64,000 nucleotides of DNA, taken from Sphingomonas canadensis. GTDB lineage: Bacteria; Pseudomonadota; Alphaproteobacteria; Sphingomonadales; Sphingomonadaceae. The number at the start of each line of letters is the position of its first letter. Position 1 is the stretch's first letter. Below are positions 57,120 to 64,000 of this stretch, piece after piece. The stretch is from NCBI RefSeq assembly GCF_026013525.1, contig NZ_JAPDRA010000003.1, positions 62,001-126,000 on the forward strand. Direction: 5' to 3'. The notes below the pieces were generated by a model. It was not told the origin of the DNA. It worked only from the letters and a program-made list of their open reading frames with translations, and made no database searches. Both the position numbers and the translations under genes were made by a program.

Positions 57120-57265
57120 TCTGCGATCAGCGTGGTTTCACGCCCCCCGTCCTCACGCCGCCGCACCTGCCACCGGTTCCTTCCCGCGTGATAGGCGAAG
57201 TAGTCTTTGGTGTGCTCGTTGCGGTTCTGCTCGGCAGCCCACCGCTCAGCGCGGGTACGGCTCAT
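57116..57265 (-). CDS. Small basic early protein
   Basis: 49 residues, strongly charged (SRTRAERWAAEQNRNEHTKD, RNRWQVRRREDG). Both ends make 4-base overlaps with neighbours. Could bind nucleic acid. Not recognised. Confidence 0.5.
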   Translation of the reverse strand: MSRTRAERWAAEQNRNEHTKDYFAYHAGRNRWQVRRREDGGRETTLIAE

Positions 57266-58230
57266 GCCCCCAGCTCCTCGTTCAGCCGGTCGCGCAGCTC
57301 GCGCTTCATGTCCGGGGTCAGCTTGGGCAACAGGCTCTCGCGCACCCAGCGCTTGCGCTCCGCCACGCCCAGGCGGCTCCAGCCGCCGTCCATCGCGTTG
57401 AAATGCTTCTGGTATGGCGCGGGCGCCGCCCCGGCGGGCCGGTCCACCCCGGCCAGGATGCGCGCGTCGTCGGCGCCGATCTCCGGATCGCCCAGCAGCG
57501 CCTCGATCACCCGGCGCCGGTCTGCCTCGGCCCGCACCTGCGCGATCGCGCGCAACTGGCTGGCGTTCTCGCCCGCCACCGGATGCTTCGAAAGCGCCTC
57601 CGCCAGGTCGGGAAACGGTTCGATCAGCAGCCGGAAAAGCGACAGGTCGTTGTGGATCGACCGGCGCGACATGCCCAGCGCCTCGCCGACCGATTCCTCC
57701 CAGCCATATACGTGTGCAATCTTTGCACACGTATCGCTCACCTCCTCGGTCAGCGCCTCCTCAACCCGCGTCTCGCCGGCCTTCACCCGCGCCCAGCGGG
57801 CCTTCTGTGCAAGCTGCTGCTGCTTGAGCCCGCCATGCTCGCGCGCGATCCGCTCCTGCGCGGCCTGCACCAGCGCGGCGGTGAACTTCGCCCGCTCGAT
57901 CGGCGCGAGCGGCCGGCGGTGCAGGTTCTCGCTCGCCTCCAGGTCGGCCAGCTCCTCCTGCTTGCCGCGCACCTCGATCGCGAAGACGCCGATGCCCTCT
58001 TTGCGCGCGCCGATCAGCCGGTGCATGCCCGTCACCAGCCGCCACGGCTGCCCGGCATTCTTCGGCTGCGCCACCACCTTGATCGGGTCGCGCTGACCAT
58101 CGACGGCCATCAGCCGCCCGAGCGCCGCGGCCTTGTCCTCATGCAGAAACCCGATCCGCGAGCCCTCGTCGACATGCGCCGGATCAAGGCGCAGCAGGTT
58201 CGCGCCCGCCAGCAGCGAAGGCGCCGTCAT
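57262..58230 (-). CDS. ParB/Srx-like DNA-binding protein
   Basis: 322 residues. An N-terminal ParB-N domain (LMAVDGQRDPIKVV, WRLVTGMHRLIGARKEG, LADLEASENLHRRPLAPIER) is followed by a helix-turn-helix (SVGEALGMSRRSIHNDLSLF). No ParA partner is present. In Mu-like phages such genes are early and of unknown role; possibly CTP-dependent DNA clamps that condense phage DNA. Overlaps the previous frame as ATGA. Confidence 0.85.
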   Translation of the reverse strand: MTAPSLLAGANLLRLDPAHVDEGSRIGFLHEDKAAALGRLMAVDGQRDPIKVVAQPKNAGQPWRLVTGMHRLIGARKEGIGVFAIEVRGKQEELADLEASENLHRRPLAPIERAKFTAALVQAAQERIAREHGGLKQQQLAQKARWARVKAGETRVEEALTEEVSDTCAKIAHVYGWEESVGEALGMSRRSIHNDLSLFRLLIEPFPDLAEALSKHPVAGENASQLRAIAQVRAEADRRRVIEALLGDPEIGADDARILAGVDRPAGAAPAPYQKHFNAMDGGWSRLGVAERKRWVRESLLPKLTPDMKRELRDRLNEELGA

Positions 58231-58940
58231 GCGTCACCTCCACGGCCGGGGGTTGACCCCCCGGCCGCTTCGGTCACCCTGCGGCTGTCACCACCAGCGG
58301 GGAAATCGCCATGGACTCGAACGTCGCGCTCCAGCTCTCCATGATCAAAAATCTTCAGCGCAAGCTGGAGTGCGACACCGCCATCATCCGGCAGTTCCAG
58401 TTCGCCATGCTGCGGTTGCTCGAACGCATCAGGAAGGGCGCGACGGAAGAGGTGCTTCAGATAGCCGATGCCATGCAACAGGCGGCGCAGGCCGAACGGC
58501 GGATCGACGATGCGAACGCGCTGGGCACGCTGGTCTATCAGCTCCAGCAGCAGCTCCGCACGCCTGCGAACGACTAGCTCGCCGATGCGGCGGTCTTCCC
58601 GCGTCGCTTCCCGAAGCGCCGCCGCCTGGCGTTCGAACGCGGCACGTGCATAGGCGGCATCGGCTGCCGCATCGGCAGCGGCATCGGGATCGGCCCACGC
58701 GGTCGGCTTGATATCGGCGCGCCGCCCGGTCAGCACATAACCGATATCGACGCCGCATTCCGCAAGCCTGAGCAGATACTCGACGGTGCACGGGGTCCTT
58801 CCCGCCTCATACGCGATCTGGCTGTTTTTGTGGACGCCGGCAAGCTCGGAAAAAGCAGTCTGGGTAAACCGTTTCTCCTTGCGCTCCTCGCGAAGACGCT
58901 TTCCCAACGCCGCCAGGCGGTCACTCTGCCCGCCGCTCAT
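58227..58940 (-). CDS. XRE-family early regulator
   Basis: 237 residues as an open frame. The first about 75 residues are a solid XRE helix-turn-helix (LGKRLREERKEKRFTQTAF, VDIGYVLTGRR). The C-terminal half, from about residue 122, lies opposite a plausible plus-strand gene and has the Pro/Gly/Asp pattern of a shadow, yet the stop makes an ATGA overlap with the ParB-like gene. So either the full protein is made or a shorter one has been extended. Likely regulates the early operon. Confidence 0.7.
   Translation of the reverse strand: MSGGQSDRLAALGKRLREERKEKRFTQTAFSELAGVHKNSQIAYEAGRTPCTVEYLLRLAECGVDIGYVLTGRRADIKPTAWADPDAAADAAADAAYARAAFERQAAALREATREDRRIGELVVRRRAELLLELIDQRAQRVRIVDPPFGLRRLLHGIGYLKHLFRRALPDAFEQPQHGELELPDDGGVALQLALKIFDHGELERDVRVHGDFPAGGDSRRVTEAAGGSTPGRGGDA
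58244..58266. terminator. Strong GC hairpin before the ParB-like gene
   Basis: GGCCGGGGG (58244-58252) can pair with CCCCCGGCC (58258-58266) across TTGAC. It lies at the very end of the XRE frame. No T-run in either direction; it may be a weak terminator or attenuator. Confidence 0.45.
58311..58577 (+). CDS. Antisense small helical protein opposite the XRE gene
   Basis: 88 residues, entirely helical (QLSMIKNLQRKLECDTAIIR, MLRLLERIRKGATEEVLQIADAM), with natural coding composition and high GC at third positions. It is on the opposite strand to the XRE gene 3' half, which it overlaps completely. A weak purine-rich site (GGGGAAA) precedes the ATG. If real it would be expressed with the lysogenic direction. 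No family recognised. Confidence 0.45.
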   Translation: MDSNVALQLSMIKNLQRKLECDTAIIRQFQFAMLRLLERIRKGATEEVLQIADAMQQAAQAERRIDDANALGTLVYQLQQQLRTPAND

Positions 58941-59182
58941 TTGGCACCGCCATTTTGACGATGCGCGATGGCCGCGTCGCTGCTATCCGATTTGTCGGAT
59001 AAGGACTCAGGAGCCAAAGCCTTGTCGATCGCGTCAGCAACGCGCCGGTTGGTGCGCCCACGGAGGAAGTCGGAAACCGACTTCCGCGGCAGCCCTTGCG
59101 CGTCTTCAAATGCGAAGACGGTGCCGAACCGGGTTCTCAGCCCCGCCTTGATAAATTCCCGCCTGTGGTTAGCCGCGTTCAT
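58937..59182 (-). CDS. Ner-like early repressor
   Basis: 81 residues. IKAGLRTRFGTVFAFEDAQGLPRKSVSDFLRGRTNRRV pattern resembles the Ner/Nlp helix-turn-helix (AGL-x-R...G...S...L-x-G-x-x-NxRV). Position equals Mu ner: first gene leftward from the repressor. It should damp early and repressor transcription. The C-terminus is Ser/Asp-rich. Its ATG abuts an ATG of the divergent repressor frame. Confidence 0.72.
   Translation of the reverse strand: MNAANHRREFIKAGLRTRFGTVFAFEDAQGLPRKSVSDFLRGRTNRRVADAIDKALAPESLSDKSDSSDAAIAHRQNGGAK
58985..58998. promoter_or_regulatory. Operator O1 (TCCG-N6-CGGA)
   Basis: TCCGATTTGTCGGA, inside a longer inverted repeat with arms TATCCGA (58983-58989) and TCGGATA (58994-59000). 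It lies in the 3' part of the Ner-like gene, 45 bases before the XRE start, and shares its pattern with the two operators beside the repressor gene. Confidence 0.6.
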
Positions 59183-59190
59183 ATGAGCAA

Positions 59191-59217
59191 TCCGCTAAAT
59201 CGGTCCGCTTTATCGGA
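59191..59217. promoter_or_regulatory. Tandem operators O2/O3 between repressor and Ner genes
   Basis: TCCGCTAAATCGGT (59191-59204) and TCCGCTTTATCGGA (59204-59217) are two copies 13 bases apart, matching O1. They cover the region where the leftward early promoter must lie, so repressor binding there would silence the lytic genes. Confidence 0.65.
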
Positions 59218-59236
59218 TAACCGACCCGGAAAAGAG

Positions 59237-59941
59237 GTGCAAGCCGAAAAACCGCAATCGCCGTTTGCGAGGCGCGTGGCCGAGATGATGGGGGATCGCG
59301 ATTATGCGTGGCTGGCGAAGGAGACGGGGATATCGTCCAGCGCGATTGGCGGGATCAAAAATGACGGTAACATCCCGCGCGCCGACAACGCGCTGAAGAT
59401 CGCAAGGGTGTTGGGCGTCACCGTGGACTGGCTGTTGACGGGGGAGGGCGAAGCGAAAGCGGCGGCCTCAGCCGGGGCGCTTGCCGATCGCAAGACCGGA
59501 TACCGCCCGCCGCCGCGCGATGAAGCGCCCGATCTGGATCTGGTGCAGGTTCACGAGATCGACCTGGCCTATGGACTGGGCGGCACCTACTCCGACGGGC
59601 CGATCGAGGCGGAAGTGCTGCACTTCCCGCGCACCTGGCTGCGCTCGATCACCAAGACGCCGCCCGCCATGCTGACCTTTGCGCGCGGCAAGGGCGACTC
59701 CATGGAGCCTACGCTACAGGATGGCGATATCGTACTGATCGATCGATCTGTGCAGACCATCCGCGAACAGGACGCCATCTGGGCATTGACTAACGGCGAT
59801 ATCGCCATGATCAAGCGGGTGCGCGTGAAGGGCGATCGTGTCACTATTCTATCGGATAATGATCGCGTCCCGGATGACGATTTCCATCACGAGGAAATCA
59901 ACGTTGTGGGGCGCGTCGTCTTCATCGGCCGACGCATCTAA
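59237..59941 (+). CDS. S24-type (CI/LexA-like) lysogeny repressor
   Basis: 234 residues from GTG 59237. N-terminal XRE helix-turn-helix (MMGDRDYAWLAKETGISSSAIGGI, ALKIARVLGVTVDWLLTG) and a C-terminal S24 peptidase-like domain: GKGDSMEPTLQDGDIVLID carries the catalytic Ser, and Lys is in NGDIAMIKRV. It should maintain lysogeny and self-cleave on RecA activation; Mu c lacks this domain, so induction may be SOS-linked. An ATG at 59183 adds 18 residues but would place O2/O3 inside the gene; GGAAAAG precedes the GTG. Confidence 0.9.
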   Translation: MQAEKPQSPFARRVAEMMGDRDYAWLAKETGISSSAIGGIKNDGNIPRADNALKIARVLGVTVDWLLTGEGEAKAAASAGALADRKTGYRPPPRDEAPDLDLVQVHEIDLAYGLGGTYSDGPIEAEVLHFPRTWLRSITKTPPAMLTFARGKGDSMEPTLQDGDIVLIDRSVQTIREQDAIWALTNGDIAMIKRVRVKGDRVTILSDNDRVPDDDFHHEEINVVGRVVFIGRRI

Positions 59942-59952
59942 GGGGGGGATTA

Positions 59953-60543
59953 ATGGACGCGATCGAGCCCGGCTTCCGCCCCTGTCCGCGATGCCGCGAG
60001 CCGATCCGCGAAGGCGCCACCATATGCCGCTTCTGCGGCCACGACATGACGCCTAGGAATTTCTGGGACCGGGTGGTCAACGGCACTGCTCCCCAGGGCG
60101 GCCAGTCTGTCGAGATGCGATACGTCTCGGGATGCGGCAAATCGGTCCTGGTGATCGCGCTGATCCTGGCCTTCGCCCCGGCGATCTCGCAATGCGAGCA
60201 GGAACAGCGCGAACAGCCCCCTCCCGAGGAAGCGGCAAAAAAGGCTGAGGACCGGCGGAACGGCATGCATTGCCTTAGCCACTGGGATGGTTCGAACGCT
60301 GATCTTGTGCGCCAGATCAAGGCCGCGCTGGGCGATCCCGACAGCTTCGATCACGCTGACACCTTGATCTCGCCGCTCAACGAAGCGGGCAATCATCTGC
60401 TGCGAATGGACTTCCGCGCCGCCAATGCGTTCGGCGGCAAGCAGAAGCTCACGGCCTGGGCGCGGATCGACCCGAAAAGCTGCAAAGCGGACATCATCTC
60501 GGTGAAAGGTCCGGACGGCATGAGCGCGATCGACGGGCTATGA
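59953..60543 (+). CDS. Zinc-ribbon membrane protein downstream of the repressor
   Basis: 196 residues. N-terminal zinc ribbon (CPRCREPIREGATICRFCG), one membrane helix (SVLVIALILAFAPAISQC), a short charged Glu/Gln-rich linker, and a C-terminal alpha/beta domain of about 100 residues (ALGDPDSFDHADTLI, LTAWARIDPKSCKADIISVKG). It follows the repressor by 11 bases in the same direction, so is likely expressed in the lysogen. Possible superinfection exclusion or conversion factor; inference only. Confidence 0.75.
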   Translation: MDAIEPGFRPCPRCREPIREGATICRFCGHDMTPRNFWDRVVNGTAPQGGQSVEMRYVSGCGKSVLVIALILAFAPAISQCEQEQREQPPPEEAAKKAEDRRNGMHCLSHWDGSNADLVRQIKAALGDPDSFDHADTLISPLNEAGNHLLRMDFRAANAFGGKQKLTAWARIDPKSCKADIISVKGPDGMSAIDGL

Positions 60544-60632
60544 GGCGCGACCGCTGGCTATACGCGGAGGCCGCCCTGGTCACCCTGCTGATGCTCGCCG
60601 CGGCCGGCGCCGGCCTGGCCTCGATCCTTTAG
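60540..60632 (+). CDS. Thirty-residue single-TM peptide
   Basis: Coupled by ATGA to the zinc-ribbon gene. Sequence RRDRWLYAEAALVTLLMLAA and following Gly/Ala-rich residues form a single membrane helix with a basic N-terminus. Looks like a small accessory to the preceding membrane protein. Confidence 0.5.
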   Translation: MRRDRWLYAEAALVTLLMLAAAGAGLASIL

Positions 60633-61055
60633 CCGGTGCCCCGGAAATTCTGTCCCACTTCCGCCGCCGCCGGCGCACCTGGGATCACGCGCGCGCCGCC
60701 GCTGAGAGCGCAGGAATCTGCCGTTTTCCGGAAGTGGGGCACGCCGCGCCGAACTGGGCGCGCATTTGCCCCGGTTCCGCCCCGGTTAACAGCGCCCCCC
60801 CGCCGTCTCAGACGGCTCTGAGAGCCCCCTGAAACCGCAGAAATCCGCCACTGAGAAGCCATCCCGCGGCGCCCGCGCCGACTCCAGCCGAACCTGTCCG
60901 CCATCGTCTAAATTCACCACGACTCTAGACAATGCCCCGCCCCGCCGCCACGATCCCCATCACCCCGCAACCCCGCGGATTTCAGCCGTTTATCCCACGA
61001 TATCCCACAAAATACCGCCTAATCCCGCCCCTCCAGGATCAACAGTCCCTCTACA
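60633..61055. other. attL-type prophage end, 423 bases without a gene
   Basis: No convincing gene. It holds ordered repeats that may be transposase sites: 60702-60722 and 60829-60849 (17 of 21 identical); an 18-mer at 60973-60990 that contains the related core in inverted orientation; tandem TATCCCACGA/TATCCCACAA (60991-61010); CTCCAG-N5-CCTGTCCG (60882-60900) shared with the other end; and inverted GTCTA/TAGAC (60906-60930). GCCGTC-TCA-GACGGC is a short hairpin near 60803-60817. The terminal bases are GTCCCTCTACA. Confidence 0.7.
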
Positions 61056-61060
61056 CACCC
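61056..61060. repeat. Target-site duplication, right copy (CACCC)
   Basis: Second copy of the CACCC found at 20327-20331, directly after the CA end of the prophage and five bases before the recO start codon. Confidence 0.88.
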
Positions 61061-61065
61061 CTTCC

Positions 61066-61797
61066 ATGCACTTCCGCGCCGAAGCCATCGTCGTCGCCGT
61101 CCGCCCGCATGGCGAGCATGGCGCGGTGGTGCGCGCGTTGACGGCGGAACATGGGCTCCAGCCCGGCTATGTCCGCGGCGGCCGCTCGCGCGCGATGCGG
61201 CCGGTGCTCCAGCCCGCGTCGGTGGTGGTGGGCGATTGGCGCGCGCGGACCGAGGAGCAGCTTGCCGGCCTCACCGTGGAACCGGTCCACAGCCGCGCGC
61301 CGCTGTTCCGCGAGCCGCTGCCCGCCGCCGCGCTCGAATGGGCCTGCGCGCTCACCGCGGCGGTGCTGCCCGATGGCCAGCCCTATCCGCGGCTCCACAG
61401 CGCGCTGGAAGGGCTGCTCGCCGCGATCGAGGCGGCGCCCGCCGCGCGCGGATGGGCGGTGGCGCTGGTTCGTTACGAGCTGCTGCTGCTCGCCGAACTG
61501 GGCTTCGGGCTCGATCTGGAACATTGCGCCGCCACCGGCCGCAACGACGACCTGGCCTATGTCAGCCCCAGGAGTGGCATCGCCGTCAGCCGCGTCGGGG
61601 CGGAGGGCTATGAGAGCCGCCTGCTGCCGCTGCCGCGATTCCTGACGCAGGGCGGGGCGGCGGAATGGGAGGATATCCTGGCGGGCCTGCGCCTGACCGG
61701 CCATTTCCTGGAACGCGATCTGCTCACCGGCCGCGCCGCCGAGGTGCTGCCCGCGCGCATGCGGCTGATCGACCGGCTGATGCGGGCGGTTGCGTAA
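61066..61797 (+). CDS. recO: DNA repair protein RecO
   Basis: 243 residues. N-terminal OB fold ([46 protein letters not shown]) and a helical C-terminal domain ([22 protein letters not shown]). It loads RecA on SSB-coated DNA with RecR. The prophage ends 10 bases before the ATG, so its native promoter and leader are now over 40 kb away; expression must come from the prophage end or from weak local signals. Confidence 0.95.
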   Translation: MHFRAEAIVVAVRPHGEHGAVVRALTAEHGLQPGYVRGGRSRAMRPVLQPASVVVGDWRARTEEQLAGLTVEPVHSRAPLFREPLPAAALEWACALTAAVLPDGQPYPRLHSALEGLLAAIEAAPAARGWAVALVRYELLLLAELGFGLDLEHCAATGRNDDLAYVSPRSGIAVSRVGAEGYESRLLPLPRFLTQGGAAEWEDILAGLRLTGHFLERDLLTGRAAEVLPARMRLIDRLMRAVA

Positions 61798-61843
61798 GCG
61801 CGCGGGTGTCGGCAAAGCGTCCCGGCTTTTCTGAGGAGCCAAG

Positions 61844-62896
61844 ATGCCGCTGATCGCTGTACTCGCCGGAGATGGAATCGGACCCGAGGTGACCGCCGAG
61901 GCGCGGCGCGTGCTCGAAGCGCTGGGCCTGGACCTGACGTTCGAGGAGGCGCCGGTTGGCGGCGCGGGCTATCTGGCCAGCGGCATGCCGCTGCCGCCCG
62001 ACACGCTGGCGCTGGCCAAGCGCGCGGATGCGGTGCTGTTCGGCGCGATCGGCGATCCGCGCTTCGACGCGCTGGAACGCCGCCTGCGCCCGGAGGCCGC
62101 GCTGCTGGGCCTGCGCCGCGAGCTGGGGCTGTTCGCCAACATCCGCCCCGCCACGCTGTTTCCCGGGCTGGAGGACGCATCGCCGCTGAAGCCGGAGGTG
62201 GTCGCCAATCTGGACATCGTGATCGTCCGCGAGCTGACCGGCGACGTCTATTTCGGCGAAAAGGGCCACCGCACCACGCTGGAGGGGCTGCGCCAGGGCT
62301 ATGACCATATGAGCTATGACGAGCGCGAGGTGGAGCGCATCGCGATCGTCGGGTTCGAGATGGCGAAGCGCCGCCGCCGCAAGCTCTGCTCGGTGGACAA
62401 GGCGAACGTGCTGGAAACCTCGCAGCTCTGGCGCGAGGTGGTGAATGAGGTCTCGGTCAGCTATCCCGAGGTCGCGCTGACCCATATGTATGTCGATAAC
62501 GCCGCGATGCAGCTTGTCCGCCGCCCGTCGGAATTCGACGTGATCGTGACCGGCAACCTGTTCGGCGACATCCTGTCGGACCAGGCGAGCATGTGCGCGG
62601 GATCGATCGGCATGCTGCCGTCCGCCTCGCTCTCCGACTGGTCGGGCGCGAACGGCATGTACGAGCCGATCCACGGCTCCGCGCCCGATATCGCGGGCAC
62701 CGGCAAGGCCAATCCCTGCGCTGCGATCCTTTCCGCCGCGATGCTGCTGCGCCACTCGCTCGCCGACGAGGCTTCGGCCCAGCGGATCGAGGCGGCGGTG
62801 AAGGCCGCCATCGCAAGCGGCGCGCGCACCGCGGACCTGGGCGGCACCCTCTCGACGCGCGAGATGGGCGATGCGGTGCTCCGGGAGCTGGTGTGA
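61844..62896 (+). CDS. leuB: 3-isopropylmalate dehydrogenase
   Basis: 350 residues. [22 protein letters not shown], the substrate loop [16 protein letters not shown], the YDE/Lys catalytic region ([21 protein letters not shown]), and the NAD site [18 protein letters not shown] are all present. Oxidises and decarboxylates 3-isopropylmalate in leucine synthesis. GAGGAG precedes the ATG. The stop overlaps the next gene as GTGA. Confidence 0.97.
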   Translation: MPLIAVLAGDGIGPEVTAEARRVLEALGLDLTFEEAPVGGAGYLASGMPLPPDTLALAKRADAVLFGAIGDPRFDALERRLRPEAALLGLRRELGLFANIRPATLFPGLEDASPLKPEVVANLDIVIVRELTGDVYFGEKGHRTTLEGLRQGYDHMSYDEREVERIAIVGFEMAKRRRRKLCSVDKANVLETSQLWREVVNEVSVSYPEVALTHMYVDNAAMQLVRRPSEFDVIVTGNLFGDILSDQASMCAGSIGMLPSASLSDWSGANGMYEPIHGSAPDIAGTGKANPCAAILSAAMLLRHSLADEASAQRIEAAVKAAIASGARTADLGGTLSTREMGDAVLRELV

Positions 62897-63990
62897 CGCC
62901 ACTCGAGCTCGCCGTCGTCATCCCGACCTTCAACGAGCGCGGCAATGTGCCGCGTCTCGTGGCGGCGCTCGATGCGGCGCTGGCGGGGCGGGCGTGGGAG
63001 GCGATCTTCGTCGACGACAACAGCCCGGACGGCACCGCCGATGCCGCGCGGGAGATCGCGCGCGGCGATCCGCGCATCCGCGTGATCCAGCGCATCGGCC
63101 GCCGCGGGCTTTCCACCGCCTGTATCGAGGGGATGTGCGCCACCTCCGCCCCGCTGGTGGCGGTGATCGACGGCGACATGCAGCATGACGAGAGGCTGCT
63201 GCCCAGGATGCTGGACGCGCTCCAGGGCGACGCCGCGCTCGACGTGGTGGTGGGATCGCGCTTCGTCGACGGCGGCGGCACGGGCGAATGGGACCGCGAT
63301 CGCGTCGCCAAGTCCGCCTTCGCCACCGGCCTGTCGCAGCGCGTGCTGAAGGTGAAGCTCAGCGATCCGATGAGCGGCTTCTTCATGGTGCGCACCGCGC
63401 TGGTGCGCGCGCTGGTGCCGAAGCTTTCGGGGATCGGGTTCAAGATCCTGCTCGACATCATGACCGCCAGCCCGCGGCCGCTGAACTTCCGCGAGCTGCC
63501 CTATGTCTTCCGCACGCGCGAGGTGGGGGAGAGCAAGCTCGATTACTTCGTAGCGCTCGAATATCTGATCGCGCTGTACGACCGGCGCTTCGGCCGCATC
63601 GTGCCGGTGAAGTTCGCGATGTTCGCGGGCGTCGGCGCGCTAGGGGCGGTGGTGCATTTCGCGGTGCTGTGGCCGCTGCTGCAGATGCTCCACATCGCCT
63701 TCCTGCCCGCCACCATCGTGGCGACGGGCGTGGCGATGACCTTCAACTTCTTCCTCAACAACGCGCTCACCTATCGCGAGCAGCGGCTGCGCGGCGCCGG
63801 GCGGCTGCTGGCGGGCTGGATCAGCTTCTGCGCGGTCTGCTCGGTGGGGGCTGTGGCCAACGTGGGGCTCGCGGCCTTCCTGTTCGACGTGCAGCACAGC
63901 GACTGGCGTTTCGCCGCGCTGGCGGGGATCGCGGTGGCGGCGGTGTGGAACTATGCGCTGTCGTCGCGCTTCACCTGGGGGCGTTACTGA
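62893..63990 (+). CDS. GT2 glycosyltransferase with GtrA membrane domain (polyprenol-phosphate-mannose-synthase-like)
   Basis: 365 residues from a GTG overlapping the leuB stop. The GT-A catalytic domain has [37 protein letters not shown] (DxD) and [12 protein letters not shown]. After an amphipathic linker ([11 protein letters not shown]) four membrane helices form a GtrA-like domain ([37 protein letters not shown]). It charges a polyprenol phosphate with a sugar and may help flip it across the inner membrane. Confidence 0.9.
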   Translation: MTPLELAVVIPTFNERGNVPRLVAALDAALAGRAWEAIFVDDNSPDGTADAAREIARGDPRIRVIQRIGRRGLSTACIEGMCATSAPLVAVIDGDMQHDERLLPRMLDALQGDAALDVVVGSRFVDGGGTGEWDRDRVAKSAFATGLSQRVLKVKLSDPMSGFFMVRTALVRALVPKLSGIGFKILLDIMTASPRPLNFRELPYVFRTREVGESKLDYFVALEYLIALYDRRFGRIVPVKFAMFAGVGALGAVVHFAVLWPLLQMLHIAFLPATIVATGVAMTFNFFLNNALTYREQRLRGAGRLLAGWISFCAVCSVGAVANVGLAAFLFDVQHSDWRFAALAGIAVAAVWNYALSSRFTWGRY

Positions 63991-64000
63991 AGACCCTCCG

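Larger units (their letters stand above)
20332..61055 (-). mobile_element. Mu-like transposable prophage, 40.7 kb, apparently complete
   Basis: Ends are TG...CA with imperfect terminal inverted repeats TGTAGCCGGAC and TGTAGAGGGAC (9 of 11 identical), flanked by CACCC duplications. Inside are MuA and MuB homologues, GemA, a Mor/C activator, and the Mu morphogenesis genes gp25-gp30 and gp32-gp48 in near-Mu order, with the gpG (gp31) homologue displaced. By Mu convention the regulatory (attL) end is at 61055 and the tail (attR) end at 20332. No frameshift or truncation was seen in an essential module, so it may be inducible. Confidence 0.95.

Noticed and set aside
58250..58270. TTGACC in the 58.25 kb hairpin as a plus-strand -35 box
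   Set aside because: No acceptable -10 lies 16-18 bases downstream; the bases are better explained by the hairpin loop.
60968..60985. Alternative right end at CCCCA followed by TCACC
   Set aside because: TCACC also occurs at the left side, but there it is followed by CTG rather than TG, so the termini would not match; the CACCC solution gives matching TGTAG ends.
20332..61055. Integration into a tRNA gene by a tyrosine integrase
   Set aside because: No tRNA or integrase gene was found; a DDE transposase and 5-bp duplication account for insertion.
1..64000. CRISPR array or long tandem repeats
   Set aside because: No regularly spaced direct repeats were seen anywhere in the window.

Overview
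The window is GC-rich, codon-biased DNA from an alphaproteobacterium, most likely Sphingomonadaceae. The pointers are an F0-only ATP synthase operon (atpI-B-E-F'-F with no F1 genes beside it), a DUF3857/transglutaminase/TPR protein and short inverted intergenic repeats rich in CTCCCCC. No rRNA, tRNA or CRISPR array was seen.

Host left arm (1-20331): tail of a glycine-zipper gene, purB, a DUF1287 protein, an EF-hand protein, radC, the F0 operon (4497-7055), a CHASE3 hybrid histidine kinase, an exported methyltransferase-like protein, an M20 amidohydrolase, an S41 protease, uvrC, a large transglutaminase-like/TPR protein, and a translationally coupled deacetylase-acetyltransferase pair.

Prophage (20332-61055, 40,724 bp): a complete-looking Mu-like transposable prophage. 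Its ends are TGTAGCCGGAC and, read inward from the other side, TGTAGAGGGAC, and it is flanked by the 5-bp duplication CACCC. It is inserted 10 bp before the recO start codon. Nearly all genes are on the minus strand and run from the right end to the left: repressor (plus strand) divergent from Ner-like and XRE regulators; ParB-like, methyltransferase and small early genes; MuA (DDE transposase), MuB (AAA+), a stand-alone DnaA domain-IV protein, GemA/gp16 and a Mor/C-type activator; lysis (amidase, nested Rz/Rz1 spanins); an SGNH-hydrolase fibre-like protein; packaging (gp25-gp29); a cytosine-methyltransferase-like gene; gp30 fused to an ADP-ribosyltransferase domain; protease with nested scaffold; major head; then the contractile tail (sheath, tube, frameshifted chaperone, tape measure, gp43-gp48, fibre). 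Most neighbouring genes overlap as ATGA, GTGA or TGATG, so they are probably translationally coupled.

Control signals: a perfect 18-bp palindrome, ACCTGACATATGTCAGGT, occurs twice, inside an identical 24-bp block. One copy lies before the lysis module and one before the protease, the positions of the Mu late promoters Plys and PI. It is the best candidate site for the Mor/C-type activator encoded just upstream of the first copy. Three TCCG-N6-CGGA-type operators sit between and beside the divergent repressor and Ner genes.

Host right arm (61056-64000): recO, leuB and a coupled dolichol-phosphate-mannose-synthase-like glycosyltransferase with a GtrA-type membrane domain.
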